A DNA stretch of 9,619 nucleotides, from NCBI RefSeq assembly GCF_937875145.1, contig NZ_CALNCS010000262.1, positions 1 to 9,619 of the forward strand, read 5' to 3'. Below are positions 7,305 to 9,619 of the stretch, one piece after another. Position 1 is the first letter of the stretch. Every line of letters begins with the position of its first letter. A program made the translations under genes and the position numbers. The notes under the pieces were generated by a model that worked only from the letters and a program-made list of their open reading frames with translations, made no database searches and was not told the origin of the DNA. The DNA is from Alkalibaculum bacchi. Lineage in GTDB: Bacteria; Bacillota; Clostridia; Eubacteriales; Alkalibacteraceae.

Positions 7305-8163
7305 TTTCTTTTTCCCTCTTTCTTAATGATTTACTTTCCTTGTCTATATTTGGATCCAAAATATCCCTTAGACTATCTCCAAATAAATTAAATATGACGA
7401 CGACTATAAAAATAGCCAATCCTGGAAAAACAAGAAGCCAAGGTGCTCTTTGTAAAAATTCTCGCCCTTCACTAAGCATATACCCCCATTCTGGAGTAGG
7501 CGGTTGAGCGCCAAAACCTAAAAAGGAAAGAGATGCAAGTTGCAATATAATACTCCCTATATCCGTTGCTGCTGTTACAATTAATATTGGCAAAATATTT
7601 GGGAATAAATATTTCATTAGTATGTGGGATGTCTTAGAACCTGTCAAACGTGCTGCTGCTATGTAATCCGATTGCATAATCTTAAGAACTAAACTTCGAG
7701 CAAGCCTTGCGTATTTTGTCCAGCTGACTACTGTAATCGCAATAATGGCATTGCCAAGACTTGGTCCTAAAATACCTGCAATAGCAATTACTAGTATTAA
7801 ATCTGGAAAGGATATCATAATATCCGATATACGCATGATTATTCCTTCGATTACACCACCAAAATACCCTGCTATAATACCTAATCCTGTCCCAATAATA
7901 AAAATAATACTTACAAGAATGAATGCACTACTTATAGAAGTACTGGTTCCATACAAGATACGAGAATACAAATCTCTTCCTAATACATCCGTTCCAAATA
8001 AATGGTCCTTTCCAGGAGCTTGTAGGGCATCTTGTAGGACTGCTTCATATGGATTGTGGGTAGCTATTACTGGTGCAAATAGTGCCACTAAGAGAATAAA
8101 TAAAGCAAGTATACTTAAAATCCCAAATTGGCGATTCTGCCTGACAAACTTTATAATCTTCAT
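7228..8163 (-). CDS. nikC: Nik/Dpp/Opp-type ABC transporter permease, NikC-like
   Basis: The 311-residue membrane protein forms half of the translocation channel. A first helix (about 13-34) is followed by the conserved HLFGTDVLGRDLYSRI (54-69), several membrane helices, and the EAA coupling loop around 169-190 (AARLTGS to FPN). SLSFLGFGAQPPTPEWG (211-227) and the DILDP end (267-271) match NikC/DppC as I remember them. The product normally ends within about ten residues of that DP. Here it runs another 40 residues of charged then basic sequence, overlapping the binding-protein gene by 77 nt. The other frame has a TAA directly after the DP region, so a one-base indel may have removed the original stop. 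ATG 8163 overlaps the previous gene as ATGA, with GGAGG seven bases upstream. Confidence 0.92.
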   Translation of the reverse strand: MKIIKFVRQNRQFGILSILALFILLVALFAPVIATHNPYEAVLQDALQAPGKDHLFGTDVLGRDLYSRILYGTSTSISSAFILVSIIFIIGTGLGIIAGYFGGVIEGIIMRISDIMISFPDLILVIAIAGILGPSLGNAIIAITVVSWTKYARLARSLVLKIMQSDYIAAARLTGSKTSHILMKYLFPNILPILIVTAATDIGSIILQLASLSFLGFGAQPPTPEWGYMLSEGREFLQRAPWLLVFPGLAIFIVVVIFNLFGDSLRDILDPNIDKESKSLRKREKENEFKKDCKGTSRIHPSNWVIKWMWK

Positions 8164-9107
8164 CCTCTGACCTCCTTTTTCCCTATACGAGGATCAAAAT
8201 ACTTGTAAGAAATATCAACAATAAGATTGATACTCATATACATTAAAGATATCCATAAGACAAATCCTTGTATTAAAGGATAATCCCTTGTAGCTACAGC
8301 GCTAACTGCCAAGTTTCCTAAACCTGGATAAGAGAAAATAATCTCTACTACTGCAGTTCCTGCTAAAAGAGATCCAAGGGAAAGCCCAAGAAGTGTAATC
8401 AACGGCAACATAGAATTGGGCAAAATATGTTTTATTAGAATTATATTTTCTTCGATGCCTCGCGCTCTAGCGCCAATAACATAATCTTTATTAATTTCTT
8501 CTAACACAGCCGCTCTCACCTGTCTAGTATACTTAGCAGACATGGCAATGGCTAGTGTTGCAGCAGGTAAAACCAATTTTTGAAAACCAAATTCACTAGA
8601 TATTACTGGCATACGATTAAGCCTTAAAGCAAAAATATATAAAAGCAACAGCCCAACCCAAAAACTCGGCATAGAAATACCTAGAAAAGTCAGCCCCCGA
8701 ATAATATAATCAGCTAATCTATTTTTATAAATTGCTGCTATAATTCCTAAAGGTATAGATATTATTAAGGTTAACAATAAAGAAAAAAAAGCTAACTGAA
8801 TTGTTGGTAATAGCCTATCCTTAAGTAAGATGGCTACCTCTTTGTGCTTAAAAAAGGAAGTTCCTAGATTCCCTTGCAGGCAATTAATAAGCCATGTAAA
8901 ATAACGCATTAAAAATGGCTTGTCTAAGCCCATGGATTGACGAGCCGATTCTAACATTTGTTGAGTAGGAACAACTCCATTAGCTTCATACATAGCATAA
9001 GCGGGGTCGCCAGGAGCAAGATAGGTTAAACTAAAGGTAAGAAAACTCACGCCAAATAGGACTATAATAATCTGCAGTAACCTTTGTATAATTTCTTTTT
9101 TACTCAA
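8160..9107 (-). CDS. nikB: Nik/Dpp/Opp-type ABC transporter permease, NikB-like
   Basis: The 315-residue membrane protein is the first structural gene behind the riboswitch and forms the other half of the channel. The start chosen is TTG at 9107 (reading MSKKEIIQRL), because AAGGGG lies eight bases upstream; the longer frame to a TTG at 9155 has no ribosome site. A first helix (10-30) leads to APGDP, then PTQQMLESARQSMGLDKP (47-64), several helices, and the EAA loop GARARGI to HILPN (212-231). The C-terminal VVEIIFSYPGLGNLAVSA and RDYPLIQ (253-280) track E. coli NikB closely by memory, and length (314) agrees. It ends in an ATGA overlap with the NikC-like gene. A weak non-ATG start may limit translation. 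Confidence 0.92.
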   Translation of the reverse strand: MSKKEIIQRLLQIIIVLFGVSFLTFSLTYLAPGDPAYAMYEANGVVPTQQMLESARQSMGLDKPFLMRYFTWLINCLQGNLGTSFFKHKEVAILLKDRLLPTIQLAFFSLLLTLIISIPLGIIAAIYKNRLADYIIRGLTFLGISMPSFWVGLLLLYIFALRLNRMPVISSEFGFQKLVLPAATLAIAMSAKYTRQVRAAVLEEINKDYVIGARARGIEENIILIKHILPNSMLPLITLLGLSLGSLLAGTAVVEIIFSYPGLGNLAVSAVATRDYPLIQGFVLWISLMYMSINLIVDISYKYFDPRIGKKEVRG

Positions 9108-9192
9108 AATTTTTTCCCCTTTCGTAGATATATAACGCAACAGACAATTTGACAAGTTATTTATCTGTTATATTATCGTAGTCTTTTTTCAC

Positions 9193-9219
9193 CTTGAAAT
9201 CGGCTATAGTGATTCCAAG
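9193..9219 (-). other. Second leader hairpin between terminator and first permease gene
   Basis: CTTGAAATC (9193-9201) and GATTCCAAG (9211-9219) form a 9-bp stem with a 9-nt loop. As minus-strand RNA the one mismatched position becomes a G-U pair, so the helix is complete only in the operon transcript. No U-tract follows. It may stabilise the mRNA after read-through. The rest of 9108-9226 shows only a weak AACAGA/TCTGTT inverted repeat (9139-9169) and the ribosome site of the permease. Confidence 0.35.
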
Positions 9220-9226
9220 ATCGCGC

Positions 9227-9251
9227 AAAAAAAGCTGCCTTTCGGCAGCTC
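9227..9251 (-). terminator. Intrinsic terminator of the riboswitch expression platform
   Basis: In minus-strand RNA a 7-bp AGCUGCC/GGCAGCU stem is capped by a GAAA tetraloop and followed directly by a run of seven U (9227-9233). It lies about 50 nt after the cobalamin aptamer and about 120 nt before the first permease start. That is the expected place for a terminator that stops transcription when B12 is bound. Confidence 0.88.
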
Positions 9252-9303
9252 AATAGCAATAAAAAAACATGCTTCTTATCTCCCGTAAGAATCATAACTA
9301 AGT

Positions 9304-9470
9304 ATTATTACAAGCAGTTCTCCTGACTTAAGATCATCACACTTTATCGCCTTCTCAAATCATTTTCTTCATGACTTAATGGCCTATTGACAAGTGCTCC
9401 CTAACACAGTGACGGGATCGTGCCGGAATCTAACCGGCTTCTCTATTAATCCTTACGGAACTTGAATAAT
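9304..9470 (-). promoter_or_regulatory. Cobalamin (B12) riboswitch aptamer
   Basis: On the minus strand the conserved elements appear in order. A P1 strand ATTATTCAAG is at 9461-9470. The GCCGG/CCGGC P3 hairpin is at 9422-9438. The core CCCGTCACTGTG is at 9405-9416 and GGGAGCA at 9395-9401. The B12 box, AAGTCAGGAGAACTGCTTG, is at 9311-9329. The closing P1 strand CTTGTAATAAT (9304-9314) pairs with the first, with one bulge. Such aptamers bind adenosyl- or other cobalamins and lower expression of B12 synthesis, corrinoid uptake or cobalt uptake genes. A strong terminator follows at 9227-9251, so the expected logic is premature termination when B12 is high. The controlled genes are the Nik-like transporter and everything downstream to 2830. 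Confidence 0.93.
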
Positions 9471-9509
9471 TATATTTTGTATTTAACTATAAATGTTTAT
9501 TATATTTAA

Positions 9510-9538
9510 AATTTATCACATAGTTACTTATATGTCAA
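9510..9538 (-). promoter_or_regulatory. Sigma-A promoter of the B12-controlled operon
   Basis: On the minus strand a perfect TTGACA (9533-9538) is followed by a 17-nt spacer and TAAATT (9510-9515, 4/6), preceded by TGA that makes an extended -10. Start is expected near 9503, about 33 nt before the aptamer. Confidence 0.7.
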
Positions 9539-9582
9539 TTCATACTCACTGTTTTTCTACAATATATTAGTAACTCAACTTT

Positions 9583-9600
9583 CCCACCAATAAAAGTGGG
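9583..9600. repeat. GC hairpin near the right edge
   Basis: CCCAC (9583-9587) and GTGGG (9596-9600) form a 5-bp stem with an 8-nt A-rich loop in otherwise AT-rich DNA, upstream of the operon promoter. It may be the terminator of a gene beyond the edge or the end of a mobile element. No U-tract is clear on either strand. Confidence 0.35.
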
Positions 9601-9619
9601 CTCCATGCTTGATAATTCA

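Noticed and set aside
4394..8170. Rightward open frames at 4394-4645, 5442-5693, 6880-7062 and 7745-8170
   Set aside because: They are antisense shadows of the transporter genes, with no ribosome sites and no recognisable protein features.
9108..9155. TTG at 9155 as start of the NikB-like permease
   Set aside because: No ribosome site precedes it; AAGGGG lies before TTG 9107, which gives the usual family N-terminus.
9250..9390. UCAAUAG (aptamer, 9390-9384) pairing with CUAUUGA (9256-9250) as an antiterminator
   Set aside because: It is an isolated 7-bp mostly A-U match that touches only the foot of the terminator, too weak to claim.
9535..9619. Leftward open frame ending at 9535 as the tail of another gene
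   Set aside because: It overlaps the -35 element of the operon promoter, is under 30 codons, and matches nothing I recognise.
1..9619. CRISPR array, tRNA, rRNA or a complete insertion sequence
   Set aside because: I saw no regularly spaced repeats, no tRNA or rRNA signatures and no transposase gene on either strand.

Overview
The window reads as chromosomal DNA of a low-GC, endospore-forming Clostridia-type Firmicute. Coding regions are A/T-rich in third positions, Shine-Dalgarno sites are strong AAGGAGG-type, TTG and GTG starts occur, a Gram-positive lipoprotein signal is present, and there is a cell-wall L,D-transpeptidase. No genus can be named from this sequence alone.

Left part (1-2086): the 5' end of a leftward metallo-beta-lactamase-fold hydrolase runs off the left edge. 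A roughly 450-bp AT-rich gap follows, holding palindromes, an extended -10 promoter and a probable start-less gene remnant (432-590). A leftward L,D-transpeptidase (YkuD) with a membrane anchor comes next. Middle (2087-2829): a divergent promoter region leads to a small rightward Cys-rich protein. Its true start is a GTG with a perfect ribosome binding site, and a sigma-K-like promoter lies upstream. It ends at a terminator shared with the convergent operon.

Right part (2830-9619): one leftward operon fills the rest. In transcription order it has a sigma-A promoter (9510-9538), a cobalamin (B12) riboswitch aptamer (9304-9470), an intrinsic terminator (9227-9251), two Nik/Dpp/Opp-type permeases, a lipoprotein solute-binding protein, two ATPases, a truncated MATE-transporter remnant, and a zinc-dependent M14 amidohydrolase of the aspartoacylase/succinylglutamate desuccinylase family. 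Junctions are tight: a 4-nt ATGA overlap, a 77-nt overlap, a 10-nt gap and two 8-nt overlaps.

The most interesting reading is that B12 represses the whole importer. Permease sequence is closest to NikB/NikC, and B12 riboswitches are known to control cobalt and corrinoid uptake. The operon is therefore best explained as a cobalt (or cobalt-chelate, nickel, or corrinoid-related) importer coupled to an intracellular amide hydrolase of unknown substrate. The riboswitch is directly supported by sequence; the substrate is inference.
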